DNA from: Bordetella ansorpii | GTDB lineage: Bacteria > Pseudomonadota > Gammaproteobacteria > Burkholderiales > Burkholderiaceae_B | Direction of reading: 5' to 3' | Assembly (NCBI RefSeq): GCF_900078315.1 | Contig: NZ_FKBS01000007.1 | Location: forward strand, 1 to 64,000 | DNA length: 64,000 nucleotides | Shown here: one piece after another, positions 9,188 to 20,183 of the stretch | Layout of the letters: each line of letters starts with the position of its first letter | Position numbering within the stretch: position 1 is the first letter of the stretch | Notes under the pieces: generated by a model | What the model was told of the DNA's origin: nothing | What the model saw: the letters and a program-made list of their open reading frames with translations, nothing else | Database searches by the model: none | Position numbers and translations under genes: made by a program

Positions 9188-9605
9188 AGGACAGATCGGG
9201 CAATCGCGGGGCGTCTTCGGGCGTCTCGAGGAAGGTCCGGACTCCATAGGGCAGGATAGCGGCTAACGGCCGTCCGGATGCTGGCGGGGCTTGCCCCGCC
9301 TTGTTCATTCGAGGAATAGGGCCACAGAGACGAGTCTGCGGCGCGGGCGTGCTTCGGTACGCACAGGCACGGCCATCTCCGTGCCTCGTCCACCGGCAAC
9401 GGCGGGCGGCGCGGCAGGGTGAAACGCGGCAACCTCTATCCGGAGCAACATCAAATAGGCATGCGTACGGTCTTCGGACCGGGAAGGGCGGCTCCGTTCG
9501 AGCATGCGGGTAGGTGGCTACAGCCGTCCAGCAATGGCCGGCGCAGAGGAATGATTGCCCGCCGGGGTCACCCGGCGTACAGAATCCGGCCTATAGATCT
9601 GTCCT
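9188..9605 (+). ncRNA. rnpB: RNase P RNA, bacterial type A
   Basis: Catalytic RNA that matures tRNA 5' ends. The ends are set by helix P1, AGGACAGATC at 9188-9197 pairing with GATCTGTCCT at 9596-9605. The conserved core reads GAGGAAGGTCCGGACTCC early on, followed by the ATAGGGCAG block. The betaproteobacterial GGAGCAACATCAAATAGGC block comes next, and the 3' half of P4 contains ACAGAATCCGGCCTAT. The length of about 418 nt is on the long side. Transcription may run on to the terminator at 9753-9781. Confidence 0.96.
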
Positions 9606-9752
9606 GCTCTGAATGCAGGAGCCCACGCCTTGTGGCGAGGGTTGTTACCCATATGTAACCGGAAGTTCAAAAGTATGTTGGCGGGCCGTAACACGCTGTC
9701 CCAGCGCACTATTTCCGGCGCTTTCTGATGAAAGACATTGAGTTGTATCAAC

Positions 9753-9781
9753 AACCCCCTGATTTTTCAGGGGGTTTTTTT
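9753..9781 (+). terminator. Rho-independent terminator between rnpB and the dcw cluster
   Basis: AACCCCCTGA (9753-9762) pairs with TCAGGGGGTT (9767-9776) around TTTT and runs into seven T. It insulates the mra promoter from rnpB transcription. Confidence 0.92.
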
Positions 9782-9843
9782 ATGGGGTCTTATGGCGGTT
9801 GCCCTAAGTCCTTGGTTTGATTGAAAAAATTGCAACCGCTCGC

Positions 9844-9872
9844 TTGACCGGGTTTGCCCATTACCGTAGAGT
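9844..9872 (+). promoter_or_regulatory. Probable mra promoter (sigma-70 type)
   Basis: TTGACC at 9844-9849 and TAGAGT at 9867-9872 are 17 bp apart and lie about 40 bp before mraZ, just after a strong terminator. This would be the main start of the dcw transcript. Confidence 0.6.
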
Positions 9873-9910
9873 GGGAAAAAGTAGGATTTTGTGCAACTAA
9901 GTGGGGCGGA
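9871..9910 (+). promoter_or_regulatory. Candidate MraZ operator: four 10-nt-spaced boxes
   Basis: Consecutive decamers begin GTGGGA, GTAGGA, GTGCAA and GTGGGG at 9871, 9881, 9891 and 9901, each one helical turn apart. In E. coli MraZ represses its own promoter through 10-nt-spaced TGGG repeats directly downstream of the -10 box, the same position as here. The third box is weak. Confidence 0.55.
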
Positions 9911-9913
9911 TGG

Positions 9914-10342
9914 GTGTTCCAGGGAAGCAGCGCGCTGACGATGGATGCCAAGGGGCGGATCTCGATTCCGACCCGGCATCGTGACGCGCTCGCGGTTCAG
10001 GCTGACGGCTGCCTGACACTGACCCGGCACCCCGATGGCTGTCTGCTGATGTATCCGCGGCCCGAGTGGGAGAAGAAGCGCGAGCAGATCGCCGGCTTCC
10101 CCATGTCTGCCCGGGGTCTGCAGCGCTTGCTGTTGGGTAACGCCCAGGATGTGGAGATCGACGGCTCCGGCCGGGTCCTCGTCGCCCCCGAACTGCGCAA
10201 CGCCGCCGGTATGACGCGAGATGTGATGCTGCTTGGCATGGGCACGCACTTCGAGCTGTGGGATGCCGCTTCCCTGGCCCGCCGTGAAGAGGCGGACCTG
10301 GCTCAGGGGATGCCGGACGTGTTGAACCAGTTTTCTTTCTGA
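9914..10342 (+). CDS. mraZ: Transcriptional regulator MraZ
   Basis: A 142-residue protein with two SpoVT/AbrB-like swapped-hairpin domains. The family's opening [16 protein letters not shown] is present if translation starts at the GTG at 9914, which is preceded by a G-rich GGGGCGG; an upstream start at 9854 would add 20 unrelated residues. The second repeat is seen in [17 protein letters not shown]. MraZ is a ring-shaped DNA-binding repressor of the dcw cluster, and the decamer boxes at 9871-9910 are its likely target. The rsmH gene starts 8 bp after the stop. Confidence 0.95.
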   Translation: MFQGSSALTMDAKGRISIPTRHRDALAVQADGCLTLTRHPDGCLLMYPRPEWEKKREQIAGFPMSARGLQRLLLGNAQDVEIDGSGRVLVAPELRNAAGMTRDVMLLGMGTHFELWDAASLARREEADLAQGMPDVLNQFSF

Positions 10343-10350
10343 AATTTTCT

Positions 10351-11430
10351 ATGAACCTCGAGCATCGGCCCGTACTGCTGGCGCCGACGGTGGACGCGTT
10401 GGTGTTGCCGCGATTCGGCAACAAGCGCGCGGACCGGTCGGGCGCCGCGGACGACGCCGAACCGCAGCAGCGGGTGCAGCGCGGCATCTATGTCGATGGC
10501 ACCTTCGGCCGCGGCGGTCACAGCCGCGAGCTGCTGTCCCGGCTCGGGCCCGAGGCGAGGCTGGTGGTGTTCGACAAGGACCCGCAAGCCATTGCCGTGG
10601 CGCATGAGCTGGCCGCGGCGGATAGCCGGGTGACGGTCGTCCATAACGGCTTCGTCACCGTGGCGCAGGAATTGGAAGCATTGGGCATCGGCCGGATCGA
10701 TGGCCTGATGATGGATCTTGGTGTGTCGTCGCCTCAGATCGACGACGCCGAACGAGGTTTCTCGTTCATGCGGGAAGGCCCGCTGGACATGCGGATGGAT
10801 ACCACCCGCGGTCCGACGGCCGCGGAATGGCTGGCGCAAGCCAGCGTGGATGAAATGCGGGAGGTCATTGCGGATTATGGCGAAGAACGGTTTGCTTTTC
10901 AGGTTGCAAAGGCGATTGCTGCTCGCCGCGCAACACGGCCGCTGTGCACCACGCTCGAGCTTGCCGAGTGCGTCGCCAGCGCCGTCCGCACGCGCGAAAA
11001 GGGGCAGCATCCGGCCACACGCACCTTTCAGGCTCTACGGATTTACCTCAATCGGGAACTCGAGGAACTCGCTGGCGCCCTCGCGTCAGCTCTAGGTCTG
11101 CTCGCCCCTGGGGGGAGGTTGGCTGTGATCAGCTTTCATTCGCTCGAAGACCGCATGGTCAAGCAGTGCATCGCGGCGGCCGCCCGGCCTGCGGCGGCGT
11201 ACTCGCGCCTGCCCCTGCGTGAAAGCGAACTTCCCCAACCCATTCTGAAGTCGCTGGGCCGCGTGCTGGCCGACGACGAGGAAGTCGCCGGCAACCCGCG
11301 TGCGCGCTCCGCCGTGCTGCGCGTGGCCGAGCGCACCGCCGAGCCGCTGCCCCCGGGCGGCGGCGATTTCGTTCCGCCGGTGCCTGGCGCGCAGGCGCGC
11401 CGTCCGGCCGGCAAGCGGAGGGCGAACTGA
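10351..11430 (+). CDS. rsmH: 16S rRNA (cytosine1402-N4)-methyltransferase RsmH (MraW)
   Basis: Methylates N4 of C1402 in the ribosomal P site using S-adenosylmethionine. Motifs include the opening [24 protein letters not shown] for cofactor binding, [41 protein letters not shown] and [12 protein letters not shown]. At 359 residues it is about 45 longer than E. coli RsmH. The extra sequence is a charged stretch at about residues 19-43 between the first strand and the cofactor site, plus a Pro/Arg-rich tail. Its TGA overlaps the ftsL ATG by one base. Confidence 0.97.
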   Translation: MNLEHRPVLLAPTVDALVLPRFGNKRADRSGAADDAEPQQRVQRGIYVDGTFGRGGHSRELLSRLGPEARLVVFDKDPQAIAVAHELAAADSRVTVVHNGFVTVAQELEALGIGRIDGLMMDLGVSSPQIDDAERGFSFMREGPLDMRMDTTRGPTAAEWLAQASVDEMREVIADYGEERFAFQVAKAIAARRATRPLCTTLELAECVASAVRTREKGQHPATRTFQALRIYLNRELEELAGALASALGLLAPGGRLAVISFHSLEDRMVKQCIAAAARPAAAYSRLPLRESELPQPILKSLGRVLADDEEVAGNPRARSAVLRVAERTAEPLPPGGGDFVPPVPGAQARRPAGKRRAN

Positions 11431-11726
11431 TGGCCCGCTTGAGCCTGATCGTGGCCGCGTTGCTGATGCTCGCATCGGTGTCGCTGGTCACGGCCCGTTA
11501 TCAGTCGCGCCAGCTCTTCATCGAGCTGGGCCGCGACCAGGCGCAGGCTCGCGATCTGGACACCGACTGGCGCCGCCTGCAGCTCGAGCGCGCCGAGCTG
11601 GCCCGCAATGCGCGGGTCGACCAGGCCGCCCGCGGCGACCTGAAGATGATCCCCATCGTGCCTGATCGCACGATCTACCTGAACCAGGCTCCCATCGCGC
11701 AGCCCACAGTCGGAGGTGCGCAATGA
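11430..11726 (+). CDS. ftsL: Cell division protein FtsL
   Basis: A 98-residue bitopic membrane protein: a short cytoplasmic end, a transmembrane segment at about residues 4-20, then a periplasmic coiled-coil stretch with Leu and charged residues. FtsL forms a complex with FtsB and FtsQ that activates the FtsWI synthase. The sequence itself is weakly conserved, so the call rests on topology, length and position between rsmH and ftsI. It overlaps ftsI by 4 bp (ATGA). Confidence 0.93.
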   Translation: MARLSLIVAALLMLASVSLVTARYQSRQLFIELGRDQAQARDLDTDWRRLQLERAELARNARVDQAARGDLKMIPIVPDRTIYLNQAPIAQPTVGGAQ

Positions 11727-13471
11727 AGCGCATGCCTTTCTTCGACAATCCCGTGCTGCGCGGCCAGTTGCCCATGTGGCGCGCGCGCCTGGTGCTGATC
11801 CTGCTGTTCGGCGGTTTCGTCGTGCTGGCGGGCCGGGCATTGTTCCTGCAAGGGCTGTCCACCGAATTCCTGCAGCAGCAGGGCGAGCGCCGCTACGAGC
11901 GCACCCTGACGCTGTCGGCCACGCGCGGCAAGATCCTGGACCGCAATGGCGTGGTGCTGGCCTCCAGCGTGCCCGCACGCGCCATCTGGGCCATTCCCGA
12001 AGACGCCAAGCAGGCCGACAATGCCCAACTGGCGGCGTTGGCCAACCTGCTGGGCATGCCGCTGCCCGACCTGCGCCGCCGCCTGGCCGACGAAGACCGC
12101 AACTTCGTCTACCTGAAGCGCCAGGTGCCGATGGAAGTGGCCGACAAGATCAAGCAGTTGAGCCTGCCGGGCATCCATCAGCAGCCCGAGTCGCTGCGCT
12201 ATTACCCCGAAGGCGAAGTGACGGCGCACGTGGTCGGCTTCAACAACGTCGAGGACAAGGGCCAGGAAGGCGTCGAGCTGGCTTTCAACGATCTGTTGTC
12301 CGGCCGTGCCGGCAGCCGCCGCGTCATCAAGGACCGCCTGGGCCGCGTGATCGAGGACGTGCAGGCGGTGACCATGCCCGTCGACGGCCGCGACCTGCGC
12401 CTGTCGATCGACACGCGCGTGCAGTACCTGCTCTATAAAGAACTGCAGGACGCCATGCAGAAGCATGAAGCGCGTGCGGCGACGGCGGTGGTGCTGGACG
12501 TGCAGACCGGCGAGATCCTGGCCATGGCCAGCTTGCCGACGTTCGATCCGAACCGCCGCGACACCTTCCAGATATCGCAGCTGCGCAACCAGGCGATCAC
12601 CGACACCTTCGAGCCCGGCTCGATCATGAAGCCGTTCACCGCCGCGCTGGCGCTGGATCTGGGCCGCATCACGCCCAGCACCCTGTTCGAGACGGGCAAC
12701 GGCCGCTTCCAGTACCAGGGCAGCACCATCACCGACGTCAGCCGCCACAACGGCACGCTGAACGTGGCCGGCATCCTGCTGCGCTCCAGCAACATCGGCA
12801 TGACCATGATCTCGGAGCGCCTGGAAGCGCGCGAGATGTGGAACCGCTTCACGGAACTGGGCCTGGGTCAGGCGCCGCAACTGGGATTCCCGGGGGCCGC
12901 GCCGGGCCGCCTGCGTCCCTGGGAGCGCTGGCGCCTGATCGAAAAGGCCACGATGGCCTACGGCTACGGCCTGTCGGTGTCGCTGCTGCAGGTGGCGCGC
13001 GCCTATACCGTATTCGCCCGCGACGGCGACATGGTGTCGCTGACGCTGGTCAAGCGCGACAGCGATCCCACCAGCGTGCGCGTGTATCCGCCCAAGATCG
13101 CCCAGATGGTGCGCGGCATGCTGGAAGGGGCGGCGGGTCCCGATGGCGCCAAGGCGGCCATGGTGCAGGGCTACCGCGTGGCCGGCAAGAGCGGCACGGC
13201 GCGCAAGATCGTGGACGGCAAGTACAGCACGCAACGCTATCGCAGCTCGTTCGTGGGCTTCGCGCCGGTGTCCAATCCCAAGATCGTGGTGGCCGTGTCC
13301 ATCGACGAGCCCAAGGTGGGCGGTTATTACGGCGGCGCCATTGCCGCGCCGGTGTTCTCGCGCGTGGTCAGCGGTTCGTTGCGCCTGATGGGCGTGCAGC
13401 CCGACGCGCCGTTCGAGTCGACCATCGTCGCGGGTAACCCGTCGGCCGGCGCTCCGGAAGTGGGTCGATGA
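11723..13471 (+). CDS. ftsI: Septal peptidoglycan transpeptidase FtsI (PBP3)
   Basis: A class B penicillin-binding protein of 582 residues that cross-links septal peptidoglycan. A transmembrane anchor lies at about residues 20-42, followed by the non-catalytic domain that starts TRGKILDRNGVVLA. The transpeptidase motifs are S300-I-M-K303, S355-S-N357 and K489-S-G-T. It overlaps ftsL and murEF by 4 bp each, so translation of the three is coupled. FtsW, its glycosyltransferase partner, is encoded at 18990-20183. Confidence 0.98.
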   Translation: MKRMPFFDNPVLRGQLPMWRARLVLILLFGGFVVLAGRALFLQGLSTEFLQQQGERRYERTLTLSATRGKILDRNGVVLASSVPARAIWAIPEDAKQADNAQLAALANLLGMPLPDLRRRLADEDRNFVYLKRQVPMEVADKIKQLSLPGIHQQPESLRYYPEGEVTAHVVGFNNVEDKGQEGVELAFNDLLSGRAGSRRVIKDRLGRVIEDVQAVTMPVDGRDLRLSIDTRVQYLLYKELQDAMQKHEARAATAVVLDVQTGEILAMASLPTFDPNRRDTFQISQLRNQAITDTFEPGSIMKPFTAALALDLGRITPSTLFETGNGRFQYQGSTITDVSRHNGTLNVAGILLRSSNIGMTMISERLEAREMWNRFTELGLGQAPQLGFPGAAPGRLRPWERWRLIEKATMAYGYGLSVSLLQVARAYTVFARDGDMVSLTLVKRDSDPTSVRVYPPKIAQMVRGMLEGAAGPDGAKAAMVQGYRVAGKSGTARKIVDGKYSTQRYRSSFVGFAPVSNPKIVVAVSIDEPKVGGYYGGAIAAPVFSRVVSGSLRLMGVQPDAPFESTIVAGNPSAGAPEVGR

Positions 13472-16308
13472 ACATGCGCGCCGCCACCCCGCCCAACATG
13501 CTGGCCGACTGCACGCAAGTGCTGGAATGGCTGCGCACGCACGCCGCGGCGGGCGCCGACATGCACCTGGATTCGCGCCAGTTGAAGACCGGCGACGTCT
13601 TCGTGGCCTGCGCTGGCCAGCGTTCCGACGGCCGCCTGTATGTGGATCAGGCGCTGGCGCAAGGCGCCGGCGCGGTGTTGTACGAGGCCGAGGGCGCACC
13701 GCAGGTGCCTGCCGGCGGTCCGGTGCTGGCGGTGCGCGGCCTGCGCGCGATGCTGGGCGAACTGGCCGACCAGTGGTACGGCCAGCCGTCGGCGGCGCTG
13801 ACCGTGGTGGCCGTCACCGGCACCAACGGCAAGACGTCCACGGTGCAATGGCTCGCGGGCGCATTGACGCGCCTGCAGCGGCCGTGCGGCGCCATCGGCA
13901 CGCTGGGGGCGCAATTGCCCGATGGCCGCGAGCTCGGCGGTGTGCTGACGACTCCTGACGTGCTCTCCGTGCATCGCACGCTGGCGGCCATGCGGGCCGC
14001 GGGTGCGGCCGCGGTGGCGCTGGAAGCCTCGTCGATCGGCCTGGAGCAGGGCCGTCTGGACGGTGTGCGCATCGCGGTGGCGGGGTATTCGAACCTGACG
14101 CGCGATCACCTTGATTACCACGGCACGATGGAACAGTACGAAGCGGCCAAGGCCCTGCTGTTCCGGCGTGCCGAATTGAATGGCGCCGTCATCAATGCCG
14201 GCGACGCGGCCGGACGGCGCATGCTGGCCAGCCTGCCCGCCGGCGTGGCGCTGTCGTACTCGCTGGGCGGCGAACCGGCCGACATCCAGGCCCGCGACCT
14301 GCGGGTCACGGCGCATGGCCAGGTGTTCACGCTGGTCTCGCGTGGCGCCGAGGCGCAGATCGTCTCGCGCCTGCTGGGCGTGCACAACATCGCCAACCTG
14401 CTGCTGGTGGCCGGCATGCTCCAGAAGCTGGGCTATGCGCTGTCCGACATCGCACGGGAACTGGCTGCCGCGCAGCCGGTGGACGGCCGCCTGCAGGCGG
14501 TGACGCCGCTGTCGCTGCGCAACGTGAATCCCGCGGCGCGCGGCCCGCTGGTCGTGGTCGATTACTCCCATACGCCGGACGCGCTGGAGCGCGCGCTGGC
14601 CGCGCTGCGGCCCGTGGCGCAGGCGCGCGGCGGACGCCTGGCGTGCGTGTTCGGCTGCGGCGGCGAGCGTGATCCGGGCAAGCGTCCCGAGATGGGCCGC
14701 ATCGCGGCCGAGCATGCCGACCGCGTGCTGGTCACCAGCGACAATCCGCGCGGCGAGCCGCCGCAGGCGATCATCGAACAGATCCTGGCCGGCATGCCGC
14801 GCAGCGCGCGCGCCAGCGTGCAGGCCGATCGTGCCTTGGCCATCATGCACGAGATCTGGCGCAGCGCGCCCGAGGACGTCGTGCTGCTGGCGGGCAAGGG
14901 CCACGAGACCTACCAGGAAGTCGCCGGCGCCAAGCTGCCGTTCGACGACCGCGAGTGGGCGCGCCTGGCGCTGCTGCTGCCGCAGGTGCCCACGCTGTCC
15001 ACCGACACGCGCCGTATCGGCGCCGACGAACTGTTCCTGGCGCTGTCCGGCGACAACTTCGATGGCCACGACTACCTGTCGCAGGCCCAGGCCGGCGGCG
15101 CCTGCGCCGCGGTGGTGGCGCATCGTGTCGAGGCTTGCAGCCTGCCGCAACTGGTGCTGGGCGATACCCGCCTGGCGCTGGGCCGCATCGGCGCCGCCTG
15201 GCGTGCGCGTTTTGCGCTGCCGCTGGTGGCCGTGACCGGCAGCAACGGCAAGACGACCACCAAGGAAATGATCTCCGCCATCCTGGCGGGCTGGCAGGGC
15301 GAGGCGCACCGCCTGGCCACGGCTGGCAATTTCAACAACGACATCGGCGTGCCGCTGACGTTGCTGCGGCTGCGGCCCGAGCACCGCGCCGCCGTACTCG
15401 AACTGGGCATGAACCATCCCGGCGAGATCGCCTATCTGGCGGCGCTGGCCGCGCCCAGCGTGGCGCTGGTCACCAACGCGCAGCGCGAGCACCAGGAATT
15501 CATGCACACGGTCGAGGCCGTGGCGCGCGAGAACGGCGCGGCCCTGGCGGCGCTGCCCGCCGATGGCGTGGCCGTGTATCCGGGCGACGAGCCCTACGCG
15601 CCCATCTGGGACGCGCTGGCCGGTCCGCGCCGCGTGCTGCGTTTCGGCCTGGAACCGGGCCTGGAAGTCTATGCCGAGCAGATCGAATCCGACGTCACCG
15701 GTACGCGTTGCCGCGTAGTGACGCCGGCGGGCTGCGCGCCGCTGGACTTGCCCGTGCCGGGCACGCACAACCTGCGCAACGCGCTGGCGGCCATTGCCTG
15801 CGGCCTGGCCGCGGGCGCGCCGCTGGACGTGGCCCTGCGGGCGCTGTCGGGTTTCAGCGCGGTGGCCGGACGCATGCAGCGCAAGCCCATGGCCGACGGC
15901 ACGCTGCTGATCGACGATACGTACAACGCCAATCCCGATTCGGTGCGCGCGGCCATCGACGTGCTGGCGCAACTGCCCGGCCCGCGCGCACTGGCGCTGG
16001 GCGACATGGGCGAAGTGGGCGACAACGGCCCGGCGATGCACCAGGAAGTGGGCGCCTATGCGCGCGAGCGCGGCATCGAGCAACTGGTGACGCTGGGCGA
16101 GGCCAGCAAGCTGGCCGCGCAGGTATTCGGCTCGGGGGCGCAGGCCTGCGAGTCCGTGGAAGAAGTGGTGGCGGCGCTGCGCAAGGCGGCGCCCGCCAGT
16201 GTGTTGGTGAAGGGTTCGCGTTTCATGCGCATGGAGCGGGTAGTGCAGGGTTTTTCTTCCAATAACAACAACACGCCCTCAGGCGCAGGAGACCGGCATG
16301 CTGCTTGA
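13468..16308 (+). CDS. murE/murF: Bifunctional MurE-MurF ligase fusion
   Basis: A 946-residue protein joining two consecutive Mur ligases. The MurE part (about 1-505) adds meso-diaminopimelate: ATP loop G118-T-N-G-K-T123 and the DAP-specific D425-N-P-R. The MurF part (about 508-946) adds D-Ala-D-Ala: ATP loop ending S592-N-G-K-T596 and a NFNNDIG substrate motif. The reading frame is open throughout with no frameshift. The MurF half begins directly at [16 protein letters not shown], so it lacks roughly the first 25-30 residues of a free-standing MurF. Such fusions are known in Bordetella and relatives, where Mur enzymes are thought to work as a complex. It overlaps ftsI by 4 bp and mraY by 11 bp. 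Confidence 0.97.
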   Translation: MNMRAATPPNMLADCTQVLEWLRTHAAAGADMHLDSRQLKTGDVFVACAGQRSDGRLYVDQALAQGAGAVLYEAEGAPQVPAGGPVLAVRGLRAMLGELADQWYGQPSAALTVVAVTGTNGKTSTVQWLAGALTRLQRPCGAIGTLGAQLPDGRELGGVLTTPDVLSVHRTLAAMRAAGAAAVALEASSIGLEQGRLDGVRIAVAGYSNLTRDHLDYHGTMEQYEAAKALLFRRAELNGAVINAGDAAGRRMLASLPAGVALSYSLGGEPADIQARDLRVTAHGQVFTLVSRGAEAQIVSRLLGVHNIANLLLVAGMLQKLGYALSDIARELAAAQPVDGRLQAVTPLSLRNVNPAARGPLVVVDYSHTPDALERALAALRPVAQARGGRLACVFGCGGERDPGKRPEMGRIAAEHADRVLVTSDNPRGEPPQAIIEQILAGMPRSARASVQADRALAIMHEIWRSAPEDVVLLAGKGHETYQEVAGAKLPFDDREWARLALLLPQVPTLSTDTRRIGADELFLALSGDNFDGHDYLSQAQAGGACAAVVAHRVEACSLPQLVLGDTRLALGRIGAAWRARFALPLVAVTGSNGKTTTKEMISAILAGWQGEAHRLATAGNFNNDIGVPLTLLRLRPEHRAAVLELGMNHPGEIAYLAALAAPSVALVTNAQREHQEFMHTVEAVARENGAALAALPADGVAVYPGDEPYAPIWDALAGPRRVLRFGLEPGLEVYAEQIESDVTGTRCRVVTPAGCAPLDLPVPGTHNLRNALAAIACGLAAGAPLDVALRALSGFSAVAGRMQRKPMADGTLLIDDTYNANPDSVRAAIDVLAQLPGPRALALGDMGEVGDNGPAMHQEVGAYARERGIEQLVTLGEASKLAAQVFGSGAQACESVEEVVAALRKAAPASVLVKGSRFMRMERVVQGFSSNNNNTPSGAGDRHAA

Positions 16309-17467
16309 GATCGCCCGTTGGCTGTCGGATGACGTCCGCGTCATCGGGGTATTCGAATACATCACCCTGCGCGCCCTGCTGGCTTGCGCCACCGCGCTGA
16401 TCATCGGCCTGGTGGCCGGTCCGCGCGTGATCCGCAAGCTGACCGAACTGAAGATCGGCCAGGCCGTCCGTTCGTACGGTCCCCAGACCCATCTGGTCAA
16501 GACCGGCACGCCCACCATGGGCGGCGCGCTGATCCTGATCTCCATCGCCATCAGCACGCTGTTCTGGGCCGACTGGACCAACCGCTTCGTGTGGGTGGTG
16601 CTGCTGGTCACTTTCGGCTTCGGCTGGATCGGCTGGATGGACGACTACAAGAAGGTGGTGCACCGCGATCCCGAAGGCATGCCGGCACGCCAGAAGTTCT
16701 TCTGGCAGGCCACCATCGGCATGATCGCTGCCGTGTACCTGGCCTTCGCCGTGTCCGCGCCGGCCAATGCCGAGCTGTGGCCGTTGTTCAAGGCCTGGGT
16801 GTCCAGCGGCTTCATCATGCCGCTGCCGACCCGCGCCGACCTGATCGTGCCGTTCTTCAAAAGCGTGAGCTATCCGCTGGGCGTGCTGGGCTTCGTGGGC
16901 CTGACCTGGGCCGTGATCGTGGGCACCAGCAACGCGGTGAACCTGACCGACGGCCTGGACGGCCTGGCCATCATGCCGACCGTCATGGTGGGCGCGGCGC
17001 TGGGCATCTTCGCCTACGTGGTGGGCCGCGTCGATTATTCGAAGTATCTGCTGTTCCCCTACATTCCCGGCGCGTCCGAGCTGATGGTGCTGTGCGCGGC
17101 CATCGGCGGGGCCGGGCTGGCCTTCCTGTGGTTCAACGCCTACCCGGCGCAGGTGTTCATGGGTGACGTCGGCGCGCTGGCGCTGGGCGGCGCGCTGGGC
17201 ACCATCGCCGTGATCGTGCGCCAGGAAATCGTGCTGTTCATCATGGGCGGCGTGTTCGTGGTCGAGACGCTGTCGGTCATGGTGCAGGTCACCTGGTTCA
17301 AGTACACCAAGCGCCGCTATGGCGAGGGCAGGCGCATCTTCCGGATGGCGCCGCTGCACCACCACTTCGAAGTGGGCGGCTGGAAAGAAACGCAGGTGGT
17401 GGTCCGCTTCTGGATCATCACCATGATGCTGGTGCTGATTGGTCTGTCCACCCTGAAACTGCGATGA
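16298..17467 (+). CDS. mraY: Phospho-N-acetylmuramoyl-pentapeptide-transferase MraY
   Basis: Transfers phospho-MurNAc-pentapeptide from UDP to undecaprenyl phosphate, making lipid I at the inner membrane. The 389-residue polytopic protein carries the family motifs KTGTPTMGG, the magnesium-binding WMDDYKK, a [10 protein letters not shown] loop, [11 protein letters not shown], and the late MAPLHHHFE. It is somewhat longer than the usual 360 residues because of loops around 150-190. The ATG at 16298 has an AGGAGA Shine-Dalgarno sequence inside the end of murEF. Confidence 0.98.
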   Translation: MLLEIARWLSDDVRVIGVFEYITLRALLACATALIIGLVAGPRVIRKLTELKIGQAVRSYGPQTHLVKTGTPTMGGALILISIAISTLFWADWTNRFVWVVLLVTFGFGWIGWMDDYKKVVHRDPEGMPARQKFFWQATIGMIAAVYLAFAVSAPANAELWPLFKAWVSSGFIMPLPTRADLIVPFFKSVSYPLGVLGFVGLTWAVIVGTSNAVNLTDGLDGLAIMPTVMVGAALGIFAYVVGRVDYSKYLLFPYIPGASELMVLCAAIGGAGLAFLWFNAYPAQVFMGDVGALALGGALGTIAVIVRQEIVLFIMGGVFVVETLSVMVQVTWFKYTKRRYGEGRRIFRMAPLHHHFEVGGWKETQVVVRFWIITMMLVLIGLSTLKLR

Positions 17468-18993
17468 GCGAGATCGACGCAACCTCCCCTGCCGCCCGTA
17501 CCCTGATCCTCGGATTGGGCGAGACGGGTGCGGCTGCCGCGCGCTGGTGCGCCCGGCAGGGGGCGTCGCTGCGCGTGGCGGATACGCGGGCCGAACCCGC
17601 GGGTATCGAAGCGCTGAAGCAGTCGCTTGAACAGGCCGACGTGCAATACCGCCTGGGCTGCGGCAATGCGTTCGACGCTGATCTGCTGGACGGCGTTGAC
17701 CAGGTCGTGCTCAGCCCCGGCCTGGCGCCGGGCCAGGCGCCTGCGCTGGACCTGCTGACCGAAGCCGCCGTGCGCGGCATCGACGTCATCGGCGAGATCG
17801 AACTGTTCGCGCGCGCCCTGGCCGGCCTGGCCGAGACGCGCGAGTATCGGCCGCGCGTGCTGGCCATCACCGGTACCAACGGCAAGACCACGGTGACCGC
17901 GATGACGCGCCAACTGGTCGAGGCCTGCGGCCTGACCGCGCGCGCCGCGGGCAACATCAGCCCCGCCGCGCTGACCGCGCTGATGGATGCGCTGGACAGC
18001 GACGACCTGCCGCAGGTGTGGGTGCTGGAACTGTCGAGCTTCCAGCTGGAAACCACGCGCACGCTGTCGGCCGACGCCGCGGTGGTGCTGAACGTGACGC
18101 AAGACCACCTGGATTGGCACGGCGGCATGGAGGCCTACGCTCAATCCAAGGCGCGCCTGTTGACGATGGCCCGTATCGCCATCGTCAACCGCGACGATCC
18201 GCTGACGGTGCGCATGGTCGAGACGCTGAAGGCCGAGCGCGTGCGCAGCTTCGGCCGCGACGTGCCCGAAATGGTGGGCGACATGGGCCTGGAGCAGGGC
18301 CATGGCGTGGCCTGGCTGGCCGCCAGCGAACCCAACGACTTCTACGAACCGGCTCCCACGACCACGCGCCGCAAGAAAGATGCGCCGCCGCCCGTCCGTC
18401 CGGCGGGCCGCCTGAGCCGTCTGATGCCGGTGGATGCGCTGCGCATCCGCGGCCTGCACAATGCGATGAATGCTCTGGCCGCCATGCAACTGGCGCGCAC
18501 GCTGGATCTGGGCTGGGGTCCGATGTTGCGGGCGCTGCGCGACTACGCGGGCGAGCCGCACCGCGCGGCCTTCGTGCGCAGCATCGGCGGCGTGGACTAC
18601 ATCAATGACAGCAAGGGCACCAACGTGGGCGCCACCGTGGCTGCCCTGGAAGGCCTGGGCCAGCAGGCCGTGCTGATCGCCGGCGGCGTGGGCAAGGGCC
18701 AGGATTTCTCGCCGCTGGTGCCGGTGGTGTCGCGCCATGCGCGCGCGGTGGTGCTGATCGGCGCCGACGCCGACGCCATCGGCCAGGCGCTGGCATCCAC
18801 CGGTGTGACGTTGCAGCGCGCCGATGGCATGCGCGCCGCCGTACGCGCCGCGGCCGACCTGGCGCAGCCCGGCGATGCCGTGCTGCTGTCGCCCGCGTGC
18901 GCCAGCTTCGACATGTTCCGCAACTATCCGCATCGCGGCGAGGTGTTCGCCGGCGAGGTCGCGGAACTGGCGATGGATCGGGGAGAGGTATGA
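17464..18993 (+). CDS. murD: UDP-N-acetylmuramoyl-L-alanine--D-glutamate ligase MurD
   Basis: Adds D-glutamate to UDP-MurNAc-L-Ala. The ATP loop reads ITGTNGKTT near residues 136-144; [19 protein letters not shown] and YINDSKGTN follow as in MurD. At 509 residues it is about 60 longer than E. coli MurD. The clearest insertion is a basic/Pro-rich linker ([19 protein letters not shown]) near residues 298-317. It overlaps mraY and ftsW by 4 bp each. The order MurD after MurE/F and MraY follows the cluster, not the pathway. Confidence 0.97.
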   Translation: MSEIDATSPAARTLILGLGETGAAAARWCARQGASLRVADTRAEPAGIEALKQSLEQADVQYRLGCGNAFDADLLDGVDQVVLSPGLAPGQAPALDLLTEAAVRGIDVIGEIELFARALAGLAETREYRPRVLAITGTNGKTTVTAMTRQLVEACGLTARAAGNISPAALTALMDALDSDDLPQVWVLELSSFQLETTRTLSADAAVVLNVTQDHLDWHGGMEAYAQSKARLLTMARIAIVNRDDPLTVRMVETLKAERVRSFGRDVPEMVGDMGLEQGHGVAWLAASEPNDFYEPAPTTTRRKKDAPPPVRPAGRLSRLMPVDALRIRGLHNAMNALAAMQLARTLDLGWGPMLRALRDYAGEPHRAAFVRSIGGVDYINDSKGTNVGATVAALEGLGQQAVLIAGGVGKGQDFSPLVPVVSRHARAVVLIGADADAIGQALASTGVTLQRADGMRAAVRAAADLAQPGDAVLLSPACASFDMFRNYPHRGEVFAGEVAELAMDRGEV

Positions 18994-20183
18994 GCCTATT
19001 TGCCGACCTGACCGCCAGCGTCAACGCCGTTCCGCCCGGCCGCACCCGCATGCGCAATTGCGACATGGCCCTGATCGTGGCCGCGTCGACGCTGCTGCTG
19101 CTGGGCCTGCTGATGGTCTATTCGGCATCCATCGGCCTGGCCGACGGTCCGCGCTATGCCTCGTACGGCCGCTACTACTTCATCCTGCGCCACGGCATTT
19201 TCATGGCCATCGGCGTAGTGGCCGCGCTGGTCGTGCTGACGATCCCGGTGCGGGTGTGGCAGCGCATGGCCGTGCCGCTGTTCATGGTGTCGATTCTGCT
19301 GCTGGCCGCCGTGCTGGTGCCGGGCATCGGGCGCGAGGTCAACGGCGCCCACCGCTGGATTCCGCTGGGTCCGATCAACTTCCAGCCCTCCGAACTGATG
19401 AAGCTCGCGGCGGTGGTGTATGCCGCCGACTACACGGTCCGCAAGCAGGAGCACATGCAGGCCTTCGCCCGTGGCTTCCTGCCGATGGCGGCCGCGCTGG
19501 GCGGCGTCGGCATGCTGCTGCTGCTCGAGCCCGACCTGGGCGCCTTCATGGTGATCGTGGCGATCGCCATCGGTATCCTGTTCCTGGGCGGCATCAACGG
19601 CAAGTACTTCAGCAGTCTGCTGGCCGTGCTGCTGGGCATGTTCCTGATGCTGATCTGGCTGTCGCCGTGGCGCCGCGCCCGTCTGTTCGCCTATCTGGAT
19701 CCCTGGAACGAAGCCAACGCCTATGGCAGCGCCTATCAGTTGTCGCATTCGCTCATCGCCCTGGGGCGTGGCGAGTGGCTGGGCGTGGGCCTGGGCGCCA
19801 GCGTCGAGAAACTGCATTACCTGCCCGAAGCGCATACCGACTTCCTGATGGCGGTGGTGGGCGAGGAACTGGGTTTCGCCGGCGTGATGCTGGTGATCTG
19901 CCTGTTCGCGGTCGTGGTGCAACGCGGCTTCGACATCGGTCGCCAGGCCATCGCCATGGAACGTACCTTCGCGGGCCTGGTCGCCAACGGCGTCGCCATG
20001 TGGTTCGGCGTGCAGGCCTTCATCAACATGGGCGTGTGCCTGGGGCTGCTGCCCACCAAGGGCCTGACGCTGCCGCTGATGAGCTACGGCGGTTCGGGCA
20101 TCGTGATGAACCTGTGCGCGCTGGGCCTGCTGGTGCGCGTGGACATCGAGAACCGGGTCATGATGCGCGGGGGCAGGGTATGA
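18990..20183 (+). CDS. ftsW: Septal peptidoglycan glycosyltransferase FtsW (SEDS family)
   Basis: A 397-residue SEDS protein that polymerises lipid II at the septum together with FtsI. About ten hydrophobic segments are visible, starting with [22 protein letters not shown]. Family motifs include [31 protein letters not shown], the large periplasmic loop with the [17 protein letters not shown] block, and [15 protein letters not shown] near the end. I place the start at 18990, with GGGGAGAGGT just before it and an ATGA overlap with murD; an open frame further upstream is only antisense-like extension. Confidence 0.97.
   Translation: MSLFADLTASVNAVPPGRTRMRNCDMALIVAASTLLLLGLLMVYSASIGLADGPRYASYGRYYFILRHGIFMAIGVVAALVVLTIPVRVWQRMAVPLFMVSILLLAAVLVPGIGREVNGAHRWIPLGPINFQPSELMKLAAVVYAADYTVRKQEHMQAFARGFLPMAAALGGVGMLLLLEPDLGAFMVIVAIAIGILFLGGINGKYFSSLLAVLLGMFLMLIWLSPWRRARLFAYLDPWNEANAYGSAYQLSHSLIALGRGEWLGVGLGASVEKLHYLPEAHTDFLMAVVGEELGFAGVMLVICLFAVVVQRGFDIGRQAIAMERTFAGLVANGVAMWFGVQAFINMGVCLGLLPTKGLTLPLMSYGGSGIVMNLCALGLLVRVDIENRVMMRGGRV

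Noticed and set aside
13327-16083. 918-codon open frame opposite murEF
   Set aside because: Rich in Arg, His, Gln and Ala with no domain; murEF on the plus strand is certain.
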